Assembly (NCBI RefSeq): GCF_017569225.1
Contig: NZ_CP071868.1
Location: forward strand, 3,348,001 to 3,412,000
Direction: 5' to 3'
Source: Pengzhenrongella sicca
GTDB lineage: Bacteria > Actinomycetota > Actinomycetes > Actinomycetales > Cellulomonadaceae
DNA: 64,000 nucleotides
Within the stretch, counting starts at the first letter, position 1, and each line of letters starts with the position of its first letter. Shown in pieces: positions 38,818 through 48,448 of this stretch. The notes under the pieces are model-generated. The model ran no database searches. It was not told where the DNA came from and saw only the letters and a list, made by a program, of their open reading frames with translations. The position numbers and the translations under genes were made by a program.

Positions 38818-39593
38818 GGTTCCTCCAGCGCGTGGGGTGGCGACTCGGGCGACGTTTCGGGCAGCACGTGGCGGACGATCTCGGCGAGCACCCGCCGCAC
38901 CGCGGGCTCGCCGACCCACAGGTGTCGCGCGCCCTCGACGGCGATGACCTCGGCCTGGCGCACCGCCGCGAACCGGCGGCGGGCCTGCGCGGGCGACAGG
39001 TAGAGGTCGAGCTCGGGGACGATCGCGACCAGCGGCGTGCCGGCGGCGTCCCACGCCGCGAGGTCCGCGTCGGTGGCGCGGTGCAGCGGCGGAGAGAGCA
39101 GGATCGCGCCCTCGATGGCGGGCGCGGTCGACCGCAGGCCGTGCATGAGCGCGAGCTCGGTGCCGAACGACCAGCCGACGAGCCAGGGCCGGGGCAGCCC
39201 CCGCCCGGCCGCGAAGGCGCGCGCGGCGTCGACGTCGAGGCCCTCCGCGGCGCCGCCGTCGAACGAGCCCTCGCTCGTGCCGCGCGGGGACGACGTCCCG
39301 CGCGTGTTGAACCGCAGCACGGCCAGGCCCGCGAGCGCGGGGAGCCGCCAGGAGGCCTTGCGCAGCACGTGCGAGTCCATGTACCCGCCGTGCGTGGGCA
39401 GCGGGTGCAGCGTGACGAGGGTCGCGACGGGCGGGCGGTCGAGCGGCAGCGCGAGCTCGCCGACGAGCGTCAGGCCGTCCGCCGTGCGCAGCACGACGTC
39501 CTCGCGCCGCGCGGGCAGCACGCTCAGCGAGCGCACGTCAGGCGCGGACCCGGCCTGCAGGTGGCCGGCGGGCGCGGGCCCCGGATCGCGCAC
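38814..39593 (-). CDS. Alpha/beta hydrolase, YqiA/dienelactone-like
   Basis: 259 residues. LVTLHPLPTHGGYMDSHVL and VLRFNTRGTSSPRG are typical of a CocE/DLH-related intracellular hydrolase; GWSFGTELAL holds the nucleophile Ser, PELDLYLSP the acid and ARHLWVGEP the His. GTG 39593 follows the upstream TAG with no gap; a later start near residue 20 is possible, since the first 25 residues look non-conserved. It is coupled to the following hydrolase. Confidence 0.85.
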   Translation of the reverse strand: MRDPGPAPAGHLQAGSAPDVRSLSVLPARREDVVLRTADGLTLVGELALPLDRPPVATLVTLHPLPTHGGYMDSHVLRKASWRLPALAGLAVLRFNTRGTSSPRGTSEGSFDGGAAEGLDVDAARAFAAGRGLPRPWLVGWSFGTELALMHGLRSTAPAIEGAILLSPPLHRATDADLAAWDAAGTPLVAIVPELDLYLSPAQARRRFAAVRQAEVIAVEGARHLWVGEPAVRRVLAEIVRHVLPETSPESPPHALEEP

Positions 39594-39899
39594 CTAGCGC
39601 CGTCGGCCGCGCGCGGCCCAGCAGGACCGGTGCCAGTGGCGCCGCGCCTCGAGCGACGCCTGCGCGCCCAGGAGACCGTCGGACGCCCACGCCACGAGGT
39701 GCGGCGTGCCCGGCGCGATCAGCTGCTGGCAGCCCGGGCAGCGAAACGTTCGCTCGGAGCCGTTGACGGACTGCACGGTCCACGCCCCGTCCGCCGCGTC
39801 CTCGCTGCTGCGGCCGCCGAGCGCGCGCTGCAGGTCGAGCGGCGGCGGGCCGCCGACACCGCCCCGCGGGTGCCGCTTGGAGCTCCGACCACTAGGCAT
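39594..39899 (-). CDS. Small zinc-finger-like protein conserved in actinobacteria
   Basis: 101 residues. CPGCQQ and HWHRSC (about residues 57-94) provide two Cys followed by His and Cys that could bind zinc. The basic N-terminus (PSGRSSKRHPRGG) could contact nucleic acid. Homologues are often labelled 'ATP/GTP-binding protein', but no P-loop is present, so that label is not supported. ATG 39899 is chosen because GGAGG lies about 9 nt upstream; an upstream in-frame start at 39932 is less likely. It is first of the three-gene run with the hydrolases. Confidence 0.75.
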   Translation of the reverse strand: MPSGRSSKRHPRGGVGGPPPLDLQRALGGRSSEDAADGAWTVQSVNGSERTFRCPGCQQLIAPGTPHLVAWASDGLLGAQASLEARRHWHRSCWAARGRRR

Positions 39900-39980
39900 G
39901 CCCCTATCCTCCCCCACCCGTCGCCGCGCCACCCGTGCGGCCGGCTCGCCACCCGTGCGGCCGACCCACCACCCGGACGG

Positions 39981-41387
39981 CTACTCGAGGGTGTTCGTGC
40001 TCAGGAGGCGCTGGTACCAGCGGGCCGAGTCCTTCCAGGTGCGCTCCTGGGTGCCGTAGTCGACCCGGATGATGCCGAAGCGGCGGTCGTAGCCGTACGC
40101 CCACTCGAAGTTGTCGAGCAGGGACCAGACGAAGTACCCGCGCACGTCCGCGCCGGCGTCCATCGCGACCCCCATGGCCTCGAGGTGGTCGTGCAGGTAG
40201 GCGACGCGCGCGTCGTCGTGCACGAGGCCGTCGGCGCTGACGTCGTCGGCGAACGCGGCGCCGTTCTCCGTGATCATCATGGGCTGGTCCGGGTAGGCCG
40301 CGTGCAGGCCGAGCAGGAGCTCGGTCAGGCCGCCGGGGTCGATGTTCCAGCCCATGGCGGTGTGCGGGCCGGGCTGGGCCAGGAACTCGACGTCGTCGAC
40401 GCCGACCCACGGGCTCGCGTCCGAGTCGCGGTGGCCGTCGTCCTGGGACCGCTCCCCCTCGCCCGAGAAGTGCCGCACGCGGCCGGTCGAGTAGTAGTTC
40501 ACGCCGAGGACGTCGAGCGGCACGTGGATGAGCTCGAGGTCGCCGGCCTGGACGAAGGCCCAGTCGGTGACCGCGGCGGTGTCCGCGAGCAGGTCGGCCG
40601 GGTAGGCCCCCTCGAGCACCGGGCCGAGGAACGCCCGGTTGCCGACGGCGTCGATCCGGCGCACCGCGTCGACGTCGGCGGCCGACGTCGGGTCGTCGGG
40701 CCGGCTTACGTGCAGGTTGAGCGTGATCGACAGCGGGGTGTCCGCGCCCAGCACCGCGCGGATCGCGCGGCCGGCGAGCCCGTGCGCGAGGTTGAGGTGA
40801 TGGACGGCCGCGAGCGCGTCCGCGCCGTCCGTGCGCCCGGGCGCGTGCACGCCCGAGGCGTACCCCAGGTACGCGGCGCACCACGGCTCGTTGAACGTGG
40901 TCCAGACCGACACGCGCGAGCCCAGCTCGACGGCCATCCGCTCGGCGTAGGCCGCGAACAGGTAGGCCGTGTTGCGGTTGACCCAGCCGCCCGCGTCCTC
41001 GAGCTCCTGCGGCAGGTCCCAGTGGTAGAGCGTCACCACGGGGTCGATGCCCGCCTCGATCAGGGCGTCCACGAGCGTCGCGTAGAACGCGATGCCCTCG
41101 GGGTTGAACTCGCCGGTGCCGCCCGGCTGCACGCGCGACCAGGAGATCGAGAACCGGTAGGCGCCGAGCCCCAGCGCCTTCATCTGCGCGATGTCCTCGC
41201 GCCAGCGGTGGTAATGGTCGGCCGCGACGTCGCCCGTGTCGCCGTTGAGGGTGGCCCCCGGGGTGTGGCTGAACGTGTCCCAGATCGACGGGCCGCGCCC
41301 GCCCTCGGAGACGGCACCCTCGATCTGGTACGCGGCCGTGGCCGAGCCCCAGAGGAAGTCGGCGGGGAACGTGCGTGTGCTGCTCAT
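39981..41387 (-). CDS. bglA: GH1 beta-glucosidase
   Basis: 468 residues, cytosolic. Cleaves beta-glucosides, probably oligosaccharides imported by the adjacent ABC system. GH1 landmarks: [15 protein letters not shown] (10-24), acid/base Glu167 in TTFNEPW, NYYS near 297-300, nucleophile Glu374 in MITENGAAF, and [13 protein letters not shown]. Length is normal for the family. ATG 41387 has AAGGA about 13 nt upstream, somewhat distant. It is the last gene of the lacI-led operon, 49 nt after the alpha-xylosidase. Confidence 0.95.
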   Translation of the reverse strand: MSSTRTFPADFLWGSATAAYQIEGAVSEGGRGPSIWDTFSHTPGATLNGDTGDVAADHYHRWREDIAQMKALGLGAYRFSISWSRVQPGGTGEFNPEGIAFYATLVDALIEAGIDPVVTLYHWDLPQELEDAGGWVNRNTAYLFAAYAERMAVELGSRVSVWTTFNEPWCAAYLGYASGVHAPGRTDGADALAAVHHLNLAHGLAGRAIRAVLGADTPLSITLNLHVSRPDDPTSAADVDAVRRIDAVGNRAFLGPVLEGAYPADLLADTAAVTDWAFVQAGDLELIHVPLDVLGVNYYSTGRVRHFSGEGERSQDDGHRDSDASPWVGVDDVEFLAQPGPHTAMGWNIDPGGLTELLLGLHAAYPDQPMMITENGAAFADDVSADGLVHDDARVAYLHDHLEAMGVAMDAGADVRGYFVWSLLDNFEWAYGYDRRFGIIRVDYGTQERTWKDSARWYQRLLSTNTLE

Positions 41388-41436
41388 CGTCGAGGTGGTC
41401 CTTCGTGTCGGGGTCGGAACGGTTCGGGTGCGCGAG

Positions 41437-43716
41437 TCAGAGCGCGAGCTCCAGGCGCGAGGCACCGGGCTCGGCCGACACCGTACGCGGGTCCGGGCCG
41501 ACGACGCGGGCCGACCACGCGCCGGTCGCACCCTCGGCCTCGATGAGCACGCGATCGCCGGTCCGGCTCACGGTGAACGTCGCCGCGACGGCGCCGCCGA
41601 GCGCGGGCACCTCCACGACGGTGCGCGCGCCGTCCGCGATCTCGTACAGGTCGAGCCGGACGCCGTCGGCGTAGTCGTAGTCGGGCCGGTCGGTGCGCGC
41701 GCCGATCGGGAGCACCGTCCCGGGCCGCACGAGCAGCGGCAGCGTGTCGATCGCGCACCGCTGCGCGACCCAGCGCGGCCCGGTGACCTGCGCCCCGGTG
41801 ACCAGGTGCGTCCACGTGCCCTCGGGCACGTAGTACTCCACGTCCCCGCTGGCCGAGAAGACCGGCGCCACGAGCAGCGCGTCGCCGAGCAGGTACTGGG
41901 TGTCGAGCGCCGCCGCGGCACGGTCGTGCGGGAACTCGAGCAGCATGGGCCGCAGCATCGGCGTGCCAGCCGTGTGGGCCTCGCCGGCGACGCGCGCGAG
42001 GTACGGCATGAGCGACAGCTTGAGCTGGGTGAACGTGCGGGTGATGTCGACGGCCTCCTCGTCGAAGGCCCACGGCACCCGCACCGAGCCGGACCCGTGC
42101 AGCCGGCTGTGCGAGGACAGCAGCCCGAAGGCGAGCCAGCGCTTGAACACCGTGGGGTCGGGGGTGCCCTCGAACCCGCCGATGTCGTGGCTCCAGAAGC
42201 CGAACCCCGACAGCGCGAGCGACAGCCCGCCGCGCAGGGTCTCGGCCATCGCCTCGAACGTCGAGTAGCAGTCGCCGCCCCAGTGCACGGGCAGCTGCTG
42301 CCCGCCGGCGGTCGCCGAGCGGGCGAAGAGCACCGCGTCGCCCTCGCCGCGCCGCGCGACGAGCAGGTCGAACACGCACTTGTTGTAGGCCTGAGCGAAG
42401 TAGTTGTGCATGCGCTGCGGGTCCGAGCCGTCGTGCCAGGCGACGCCCTCGGTCGGGATGCGCTCGCCGAAGTCGGTCTTGAACGCGTCCACCCCCATCC
42501 CGAGTAGGCGGTCGAGCTTGCCCGTGAACCACGCCGCGGCGGCGGGGTTGGTGAAGTCGACCAGCCCCATCCCGGCCTGCCAGTGATCCCACTGCCACAC
42601 GGAGCCGTCGGTCCGCTTGAGCAGGAAGCCCTGCGCCGCCGCCTCGGCGAACAGCGGCGAGCGCTGCGCGATGTACGGGTTGATCCACACGCAGATCTTC
42701 AGGCCGCGGGCCCGCAGCCGGGTCAGCATGCCCTCCGGGTCCGGGAACGTGCGCGGGTCCCACTCGAAGTCGCACCAGTTGAACTCGCGCATCCAGAAGC
42801 AGTCGAAGTGGAACACCGACAGCGGCAGGTCGCGCGCGGCCATCTCGTCGATGAAGCCCGAGACGGTCGCCTCGTCGTAGCTGGTTGTGAACGACGTCGA
42901 CAACCAGAGCCCAAACGACCACTCCGGGACGCGCGCGGGGCGACCGGTCAGGGCGGTGTACTTGCGCAGCACCTCCTTGGGGGTCGGTCCGTAGATGACG
43001 AAGTACTCGAGCGACTGCCCGCGCACGCTGAACTGGCTGCGCGAGACGTGCTCGGAGCCGACCTCGAACGAGACGAGCTCGGGGTGGTTGACGAACACGC
43101 CGTAACCGCGGTTCGTGAGGTAGAACGGCACGTTCTTGTAGGCCTGCTCGCTCGACGTGCCACCGTCGGCGTTCCAGATGTCGACGCTCTGGCCGTTCTT
43201 GACGTACGGGCCGAAGCGCTCCCCCAGCCCGAAGACGAGCTCGCCGACGCCGAGGGTGAGCTGCTCGTGCACGTAGTGCGCGCCGTCGTCGGCCGCGACG
43301 AGCCCGATGCCCTTGTGCGGGCTCGACGTGAGCACCGCGCCCGCGGCCTCGAAGTCGACCTGCCAGCCCGCGCCCCGGTGCACCCGCACCGAGAGCGCGC
43401 CCGAGGTCAGCACGCCGGCCTCGTCGTCGACGGCGACCTTGACCGGCACGCGCTCGTCGCCGCCCAGGACGAACGACGGCCCGGCGTCGACGGCGCCCTG
43501 GTGGTGCTCGATCCGGACCCGGATCACGTCGTCCATCGGCGAGCTGTAGGTCACGGTCGCGATGGGCCGGTTCAGGGTGTCGCCCCGGCCGACGATCCGC
43601 GCGGTCGGCGCGTACACCGTCATCGAGTCGTGGTCGGACCAGACGTCGTACGCCTGGGCCGGGTGCAGCGGGTGCATCCCGTCGCGCACGAGCCAGTAGC
43701 CGTCGGTGAACTTCAT
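41437..43716 (-). CDS. yicI: Alpha-xylosidase, GH31 (YicI type)
   Basis: Removes alpha-1,6-xylose from the non-reducing end of xyloglucan oligosaccharides such as isoprimeverose. 759 residues, close to E. coli YicI (772). The nucleophile is Asp415 in [12 protein letters not shown] and the acid/base is Asp482 in [15 protein letters not shown], each within one residue of the YicI positions (416, 482). [13 protein letters not shown] and [19 protein letters not shown] also follow YicI closely, favouring xylosidase over alpha-glucosidase. No signal peptide, so substrates must be imported. It sits between the permeases and the GH1 gene. Confidence 0.93.
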   Translation of the reverse strand: MKFTDGYWLVRDGMHPLHPAQAYDVWSDHDSMTVYAPTARIVGRGDTLNRPIATVTYSSPMDDVIRVRIEHHQGAVDAGPSFVLGGDERVPVKVAVDDEAGVLTSGALSVRVHRGAGWQVDFEAAGAVLTSSPHKGIGLVAADDGAHYVHEQLTLGVGELVFGLGERFGPYVKNGQSVDIWNADGGTSSEQAYKNVPFYLTNRGYGVFVNHPELVSFEVGSEHVSRSQFSVRGQSLEYFVIYGPTPKEVLRKYTALTGRPARVPEWSFGLWLSTSFTTSYDEATVSGFIDEMAARDLPLSVFHFDCFWMREFNWCDFEWDPRTFPDPEGMLTRLRARGLKICVWINPYIAQRSPLFAEAAAQGFLLKRTDGSVWQWDHWQAGMGLVDFTNPAAAAWFTGKLDRLLGMGVDAFKTDFGERIPTEGVAWHDGSDPQRMHNYFAQAYNKCVFDLLVARRGEGDAVLFARSATAGGQQLPVHWGGDCYSTFEAMAETLRGGLSLALSGFGFWSHDIGGFEGTPDPTVFKRWLAFGLLSSHSRLHGSGSVRVPWAFDEEAVDITRTFTQLKLSLMPYLARVAGEAHTAGTPMLRPMLLEFPHDRAAAALDTQYLLGDALLVAPVFSASGDVEYYVPEGTWTHLVTGAQVTGPRWVAQRCAIDTLPLLVRPGTVLPIGARTDRPDYDYADGVRLDLYEIADGARTVVEVPALGGAVAATFTVSRTGDRVLIEAEGATGAWSARVVGPDPRTVSAEPGASRLELAL

Positions 43717-43745
43717 GGTGGAACCGTCCTTGTGAGGTCTGCGGG

Positions 43746-44636
43746 CTACTTGACCGCGCCGGCGGTGATGCCGCGCGTGAGCGTGCGCTGGAAGATGAGG
43801 AAGAAGATCACCGCTGGCAGGAGGCTGATGAGCGAGCCCGCGTTGATCGTCGGGGCGTCCATGAGCCGGTCACCCTGCAGCGAGGCGAGCGCGACGGGGA
43901 TCGTCTGCGTCGCGTTGTCGATGAGCATGACGAGCGGGATGAAGAACTCGTTCCAGGTCCAGATGAAGAAGAAGATCACCAGGACCGACAGCGTGGGGCG
44001 GCTGATCGGGAAGACCACGCGCCACAGCACCTGCCACTTGTTCGCGCCGTCGAGCGCCGCGGCCTCGAGCACCGACGGCGGGAAGGTCGCGAAGACGGAC
44101 TGGAGCAGGTACGTGCCGAACGCGCTCTGGATCACCGTGAAGATGATGATGACCGACCACTGGTTGTTGTACAGGCCCGTCTGCTTCGCGAGGTAGTAGA
44201 GCGGGTAGATGAGGGACTCCTGCGGCAGCATGTTCGCGAGTAGGAACAGGCCGACGATCCACAGCCGCCCGCGCACCCGGCCGATGCCGAGCGCGTACGC
44301 GTTCAGGAGCGAGACGAGCGTGGCGAGGATCGCCACCGCGCCGCTGATCCAGATCGAGTTGACCAGCTTCTCGGGGAAGTTGACCCGGTTCCAGAAGTTG
44401 ACCAGCCCGTCGAAGTACAGGTGCGACGGCAGGCTGACCGGCCCGTTGGCCGCGTAGTCGGCGGGCGACTTGAACGCGTTGAGCAGCATGATCACGAACG
44501 GGATCATCATCGCCAGCGCGAGGCCCAGCGCGACGGCCAGGATGAGCCAGCGCGACTTGCCGTGCTGGAAGCGCGTGCCGCGCCGGGGGGCGATGGCGGC
44601 GGGGGTCGCGGTCAGAACCGCGGAATCGGTGGCCAT
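43746..44636 (-). CDS. Sugar ABC transporter permease (MalG type)
   Basis: 296-residue inner-membrane component with six predicted helices, the first at about 31-52. The ATPase-coupling EAA loop is EAAALDGANKWQVLWRVVFP, near 191-210. It starts 1 nt after the partner permease stop. CUT1-type importers of this kind carry di- and oligosaccharides. No ATPase gene lies in the locus, so a shared MsmK-type ATPase elsewhere is inferred. Confidence 0.94.
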   Translation of the reverse strand: MATDSAVLTATPAAIAPRRGTRFQHGKSRWLILAVALGLALAMMIPFVIMLLNAFKSPADYAANGPVSLPSHLYFDGLVNFWNRVNFPEKLVNSIWISGAVAILATLVSLLNAYALGIGRVRGRLWIVGLFLLANMLPQESLIYPLYYLAKQTGLYNNQWSVIIIFTVIQSAFGTYLLQSVFATFPPSVLEAAALDGANKWQVLWRVVFPISRPTLSVLVIFFFIWTWNEFFIPLVMLIDNATQTIPVALASLQGDRLMDAPTINAGSLISLLPAVIFFLIFQRTLTRGITAGAVK

Positions 44637-44637
44637 G

Positions 44638-45597
44638 TCAGCTGCCCTCCTTGCGCTCGCTCGACGCCTGCGCCCGGATGAACGCGATCGAGACGATGAC
44701 GACGATGATGGTCAGGACGGTGGCGATCGCCGCGCCGTAGCCGACCTGGGACTTGGGGAAGAAGTTCTGGTAGGAGAAGTAGGACGGCACGTTCGTCGTG
44801 TTCTCGGGGCCGCCCTTGGTCAGCACGTAGATCGGGCCGAACACCTTGAGCGCGGCGATCGTGCAGGTCAGGGTCACGACGAACGTCTCCGGCTTGATCT
44901 GCGGGAGCGTGATCGCGCGGAACCGTGCGAACCAGCCCGCTCCGTCGAGCTCGGCTGCCTCGTAGAGCTCGGGGTCCACGCGCTGCAGCGCGGCCATGAA
45001 GATCACGACGGGGTACCCGAGCTGGACCCAGATCATCACGAGCATGACGGTCGGCATCGCCGTCGTGGTGTCGCCGAGCCAGTTCAGCGCGAGCGAGTCG
45101 AGCCCGATCTGGCGCAGGAAGACGTTGAGCGCGCCGGTCTGCGGGTTGAGGATCCAGCCCCACAGGATGCCCGCGACCGCGACGGGGAGGATCTGGGGCA
45201 GGTAGTAGGTCGCGCGCAGCGCACTGGCGACCTGGCCGTTGAACCGCTTGCCGAGGTAGTCGAACAGGACCGACGCGAGGAGCAGGCCGAGCAGCGTCGG
45301 GACCACGACCATCGCGACGATCATCGCGAGGGAGTTCCGGAACGACAGCCAGAACGTCTCGTCCGAGAGCAGCCGCGTGTAGTTGTCGAGGCCGACCCAG
45401 CGCGGCGTGCCGAGCCCGGGCCACTTCGTGAAGCTCAGGTACAGATTCATCACGAACGGCACGACGATCACGGCGATGAACAAGATCGCGCCGGGGATGA
45501 GGTACGCCCAGTACACGCCGCCCGAACCGGACCTGCCGCGAGTTCGCCCCGCAGGCGGCCGGCGTACGCGCACGCTCGGGTCCGAAGTTGTCACCAT
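44638..45597 (-). CDS. Sugar ABC transporter permease (MalF type)
   Basis: 319 residues. A basic, disordered N-terminus (VRVRRPPAGRTRGR) precedes six membrane helices, the first being YWAYLIPGAILFIAVIVVPF. The EAA loop is EAAELDGAGWFARFRAITLP. ATG 45597 has AAAGG about 12 nt upstream. It is separated from the binding-protein gene by 131 nt that contain a large stem-loop. Confidence 0.94.
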   Translation of the reverse strand: MVTTSDPSVRVRRPPAGRTRGRSGSGGVYWAYLIPGAILFIAVIVVPFVMNLYLSFTKWPGLGTPRWVGLDNYTRLLSDETFWLSFRNSLAMIVAMVVVPTLLGLLLASVLFDYLGKRFNGQVASALRATYYLPQILPVAVAGILWGWILNPQTGALNVFLRQIGLDSLALNWLGDTTTAMPTVMLVMIWVQLGYPVVIFMAALQRVDPELYEAAELDGAGWFARFRAITLPQIKPETFVVTLTCTIAALKVFGPIYVLTKGGPENTTNVPSYFSYQNFFPKSQVGYGAAIATVLTIIVVIVSIAFIRAQASSERKEGS

Positions 45598-45671
45598 GAT
45601 GGCAGTGCCTTTCGGTAGATCACGTCTGCGCTCGGGTCGGCGCGCGCAGCTGTGCGCGCGGCGCCAGGGGG

Positions 45672-45717
45672 CGCCGCGACGGCGCCGGTCGGAGGTCCGG
45701 CCGGCGCCGTCGCGGCG
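45672..45717 (-). other. Large stem-loop between binding protein and permease genes
   Basis: Perfect 17-bp stem (45672-45688 with 45701-45717) with a 12-nt loop, about 12 nt past the solute-binding protein stop. It lacks a U-tract. Such intercistronic hairpins commonly protect the upstream message or partly terminate it, giving more binding protein than permease. Confidence 0.8.
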
Positions 45718-45728
45718 AGGGCGGCAGG

Positions 45729-47033
45729 TCAGCCGATGTTGGCGACGCCGTCGTCGTAGGCCGTGCCGAGCTGGTCGAGCACGCCGGCCGGGTCGGTCGA
45801 CTGGTTGATCGACGACTGGAAGGCGGAGACCAGCACGTCGTAGTAGCCGGGCACGGGCCAGTCGGGGTAGAACGCCAGGCCGTCGTTGTCGAGGACCTCG
45901 TTGAACGCCGTGATGAGCTCCTGGCTCTTCGGGTCGGTGATGTCCGTGGGCTCCGCGGCGACCGGCAGGCCGCCGTTGTTGCCGAGGATCGCCTGGATCT
46001 CGGGCCGCATCGTGATGTCGATGAAGTCGTACGCGAGGTCCTTGGCCTTGGAGTTCTCCGGCACGACCCACAGGTTGCCCGAGGACCCGGCGTTGAACTC
46101 GTTGCCCGGGAAGTTGAAGATGCCCCAGTCGGCGTCGGTGATGTCGGTCGCGAAGCGGCCGTACCACCAGCTGCCCGAGACGAAGATCGGCGAGGTGCCG
46201 CTGATGAAGCTCAGCCCGGCGTCCTCGGCCTTGAGGCTCGCGGAGTCGGAGGCCATGTAGCCGGCCTTGACCCACTGGTCGAACGTCTCGGCGCCGAACT
46301 TGAGCGGGTCCGCCTGGAAGTCCACCGGCTCCTTGTACGTCTGGTAGTTGTCGATGAAGGAGCGGTCGGCCTTGGCCATCGCGAGCTCGTAGTAGAGCTG
46401 GCCGGCCGGGTACTCGGCGCCCGCCATCGCCAGCGGCGTGATGCCGTCGGCGACGAACGTGTCCATGACGGCGGTGAACTCGGCCAGCGAGGTCGGCACC
46501 TCGACGCCGGCGGCCGCGAACATGTCCTTGTTGTAGTAGACCGTCACGAACTCGCCGTAGTTCGGGACGCCGTACCAGCTGCCCGAGCCCATGACGCCGT
46601 TCTCGTCGTACCTGGCCGTCGTCTGCAGGCTCTCGGCGAGCTTGTCGTCCCAGCCGCGCGAGGCCGCCTCGTCGGAGAGGTCGGTGAGGAGCCCCTGCGA
46701 CGCGAGCAGGCCGGCGGTCGCGTTGCCCTTGTTGTACTCCATGATGTCCGGGCCCTCGTCGGAGCTCAGCACCATCCCGGCGGTCTGCTGGATCTGCTCG
46801 AACGCCTTCTGCTCGAACTCGACCGTGACGCCCTCGTGCTCAGCCTCGAACACCTTGATCGACTCGTCCCAGGCCTTGCCCATGGCACTGTCGGCACCCT
46901 CGTAGTGCCAGAGCTTGAGGGTCGTGGCGTCCGACGCCGCGCCGTCGTCCGAGTCAGCGCCGCCGCACGCCGCGAGGGCGAGCGGGAGGACGGCCAGCGC
47001 GGCGATCAGGCCCACTTTGCGATTGGTCAACAT
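45729..47033 (-). CDS. ABC sugar-binding lipoprotein
   Basis: 434 residues. A signal peptide with lipobox LALAACGG (Cys at about 23) anchors it outside the membrane. The mature protein is a type-1 carbohydrate-binding protein (LKLWHYEGADSAMGKAWDESI; DIMEYNKGNATAGLLASQG; FISGTSPIFVSGSWWYGRF), rich in Trp and Tyr as expected for oligosaccharide stacking. ATG 47033 has GAGGAG about 8 nt upstream. It follows lacI by 70 nt on the same strand and has no obvious operator of its own. Confidence 0.95.
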   Translation of the reverse strand: MLTNRKVGLIAALAVLPLALAACGGADSDDGAASDATTLKLWHYEGADSAMGKAWDESIKVFEAEHEGVTVEFEQKAFEQIQQTAGMVLSSDEGPDIMEYNKGNATAGLLASQGLLTDLSDEAASRGWDDKLAESLQTTARYDENGVMGSGSWYGVPNYGEFVTVYYNKDMFAAAGVEVPTSLAEFTAVMDTFVADGITPLAMAGAEYPAGQLYYELAMAKADRSFIDNYQTYKEPVDFQADPLKFGAETFDQWVKAGYMASDSASLKAEDAGLSFISGTSPIFVSGSWWYGRFATDITDADWGIFNFPGNEFNAGSSGNLWVVPENSKAKDLAYDFIDITMRPEIQAILGNNGGLPVAAEPTDITDPKSQELITAFNEVLDNDGLAFYPDWPVPGYYDVLVSAFQSSINQSTDPAGVLDQLGTAYDDGVANIG

Positions 47034-47060
47034 GTACGTCTCCTCATTGAGTGGTGCAGA

Positions 47061-47108
47061 TGGTCGAGCGGGGTGGTGGTCGAGCGGGGTGGTGGTCGAG
47101 CGGCTAGG
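47061..47108. repeat. Three 16-bp tandem repeats at the lacI 3' end
   Basis: Units at 47061-47076 and 47077-47092 are identical; 47093-47108 carries 2 changes and includes the lacI stop codon. They occupy most of the lacI to binding-protein gap and look like duplications of the lacI terminus. Confidence 0.85.
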
Positions 47109-48135
47109 GGGTGAGCGGCACGGGCGGCGGGCCGGTGCTGCCGCCCGGTTCCAGCGGGCACGGCAGCAGCACGGGGTCGACGGCGGGGAGCTCGTTCACC
47201 GTCAGCAGCGCGAGCAGCGCCTCCACCCCGAGCCGGCCGAGATCGGCGCCCGGGGCGTGCATGGTGGTCAGGGGCGGATTGCTCATCGCGCCCACCCCCG
47301 GGGAGGTGACGATCGACAGCACCGAGAAGTCCCGCGGGATCTGCCGGCCCTGCGCCTGGAGCTCGACCGTCGCACCGAACGTCGCGATCTCGTTCATCGT
47401 GATGACCGCGGTCAGGCGCGGGTCCCGCGCGAGCAGCTCGGCCATCGCGGCGCGACCCGCGCCCGGGTCCTCGTCGCACAGGATCGACTCGGGGCTCAGG
47501 CCCCGCGCGCGCATCGCGTCGGCGTACCCCTCGTCGGCCCGGATCGTCGGCGCGTACCCGTCCGCCCGGCTCGCGGCGGAGTGGTTGAGGAACGCGATGC
47601 GCTCGTGGCCGAGCCCGGTCAGGTGCGCGACAGCGTCCTCCGTCGTGCGGGCGAAGTCGATGTCGACGTAGCTGAGGTCGGCGACCTGCGCCGTCCGGCC
47701 GATCATCGTGAACGGCACGCCCGCCGCGCGCAGCGCCTCGACCCGCGGGTCCTCGAGCCGGACCTCCATCAGCAGCACCCCGTCGGCCTGCCCCTGCTGG
47801 GCGAGGTCGCGGATCTCGCCCGGCTGGTTCGCGCCGAGCGGCCACAGGACGAGCTGGTAGCCGTGCGCGCTCGCCGTCTCGGCCGCGCTCGCGACGAACT
47901 CGCTGACGGTGCCGCCGAGGCCCTGCTGCATCGCCGGGTAGGTGAGCGCGAGGACGTGGCTGCGGCGGCTCGCGAGGCTGCGGGCCGCCGCGTTGCGCTG
48001 GAACCCGAGCTCGGCCATGGCCGCCTCGATGCGCGCCTTCGTCCGGCTCGAGACCGGGCGCGCGTCGCTGAGCGCGTAAGAGACCGTGCTGAGGGAGACG
48101 TTGGCGAGCCGCGCGACGTCCTGCATCGTTGCCAT
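47104..48135 (-). CDS. LacI-family transcriptional regulator of the sugar locus
   Basis: 343 residues. The N-terminal HTH and hinge are canonical (MATMQDVARLANVSLSTVSYAL; SSRTKARIEAAMAELGFQRNAAARSL, residues 1-56), followed by a periplasmic-binding-like effector domain (HVLALTYPAMQQGLGG; AVITMNEIATFGATVELQAQG). The Pro-rich end (PPPVPLTP) is atypical and may have been altered by the 3' repeat. Its own promoter has two operators just downstream of the start site, so autorepression and sugar-inducible control of the whole operon and of the divergent esterase are expected. Confidence 0.94.
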   Translation of the reverse strand: MATMQDVARLANVSLSTVSYALSDARPVSSRTKARIEAAMAELGFQRNAAARSLASRRSHVLALTYPAMQQGLGGTVSEFVASAAETASAHGYQLVLWPLGANQPGEIRDLAQQGQADGVLLMEVRLEDPRVEALRAAGVPFTMIGRTAQVADLSYVDIDFARTTEDAVAHLTGLGHERIAFLNHSAASRADGYAPTIRADEGYADAMRARGLSPESILCDEDPGAGRAAMAELLARDPRLTAVITMNEIATFGATVELQAQGRQIPRDFSVLSIVTSPGVGAMSNPPLTTMHAPGADLGRLGVEALLALLTVNELPAVDPVLLPCPLEPGGSTGPPPVPLTP

Positions 48136-48173
48136 CTCAGCCTCCGTTGGCCGCAGATCGAATGTCGGTGGAG

Positions 48174-48202
48174 ATCGAAGCGCTTCGTCGAAGCGCTTCG
48201 AT
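48174..48202. promoter_or_regulatory. Tandem LacI operators forming a 29-bp perfect palindrome
   Basis: Two CGAAGCGCTTCG palindromes (48176-48187 and 48189-48200), centred 13 bp apart, lie within a 29-bp perfect palindrome around one central base at 48188. AAGCGCTT cores with a central CG are typical of LacI-family sites. It starts directly after the predicted lacI transcription start. Confidence 0.9.
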
Positions 48203-48209
48203 GCATTGG

Positions 48210-48238
48210 ATCATCCACCAAACGAATCCATCGGTCAA
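48210..48238 (-). promoter_or_regulatory. Promoter of lacI and the sugar operon
   Basis: On the minus strand TTGACC (48233-48238), a 17-bp spacer and GATGAT (48210-48215). The start site would fall near 48203, immediately before the operators, so bound repressor would block initiation or clearance. Confidence 0.7.
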
Positions 48239-48448
48239 GACCGTGTTCCTACCCCGCGCACAGGGGGAGGTCGGCCGCTGCCGGTGGCTTCGGGGGCAGG
48301 TCGCTGGCCGGACCGGGCCGCGGCGTCCGATCTGGTCGGTACCGTGGTCACGACGGCGCCGATCGGCCCGCCCGACCGCCCGCCGACCGACGCCCCGACC
48401 ACGCCGACCGACCCGCCGACCCGCCGACCTGCCGAAGGACCGCAGCCC
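48239..48448 (+). other. Leader region of the CE7 esterase gene
   Basis: The remainder of the 313-bp lacI-esterase gap. Pro/Arg-type GC-rich sequence with CGACC repeats (48360-48430) and no convincing gene. No clear plus-strand promoter hexamers were found; the esterase may use a promoter that overlaps the operator region. Confidence 0.5.

Noticed and set aside
39594-39899. ATP/GTP-binding protein, as homologues are often named
   Set aside because: No Walker A or B motif; the Cys/His pattern supports a zinc-binding protein instead.
47034-47060. A second LacI operator in front of the binding-protein gene
   Set aside because: No CGAAGCGCTTCG-like palindrome is present; the gap holds only the 16-bp repeats and the ribosome site, so the gene probably relies on the lacI promoter.
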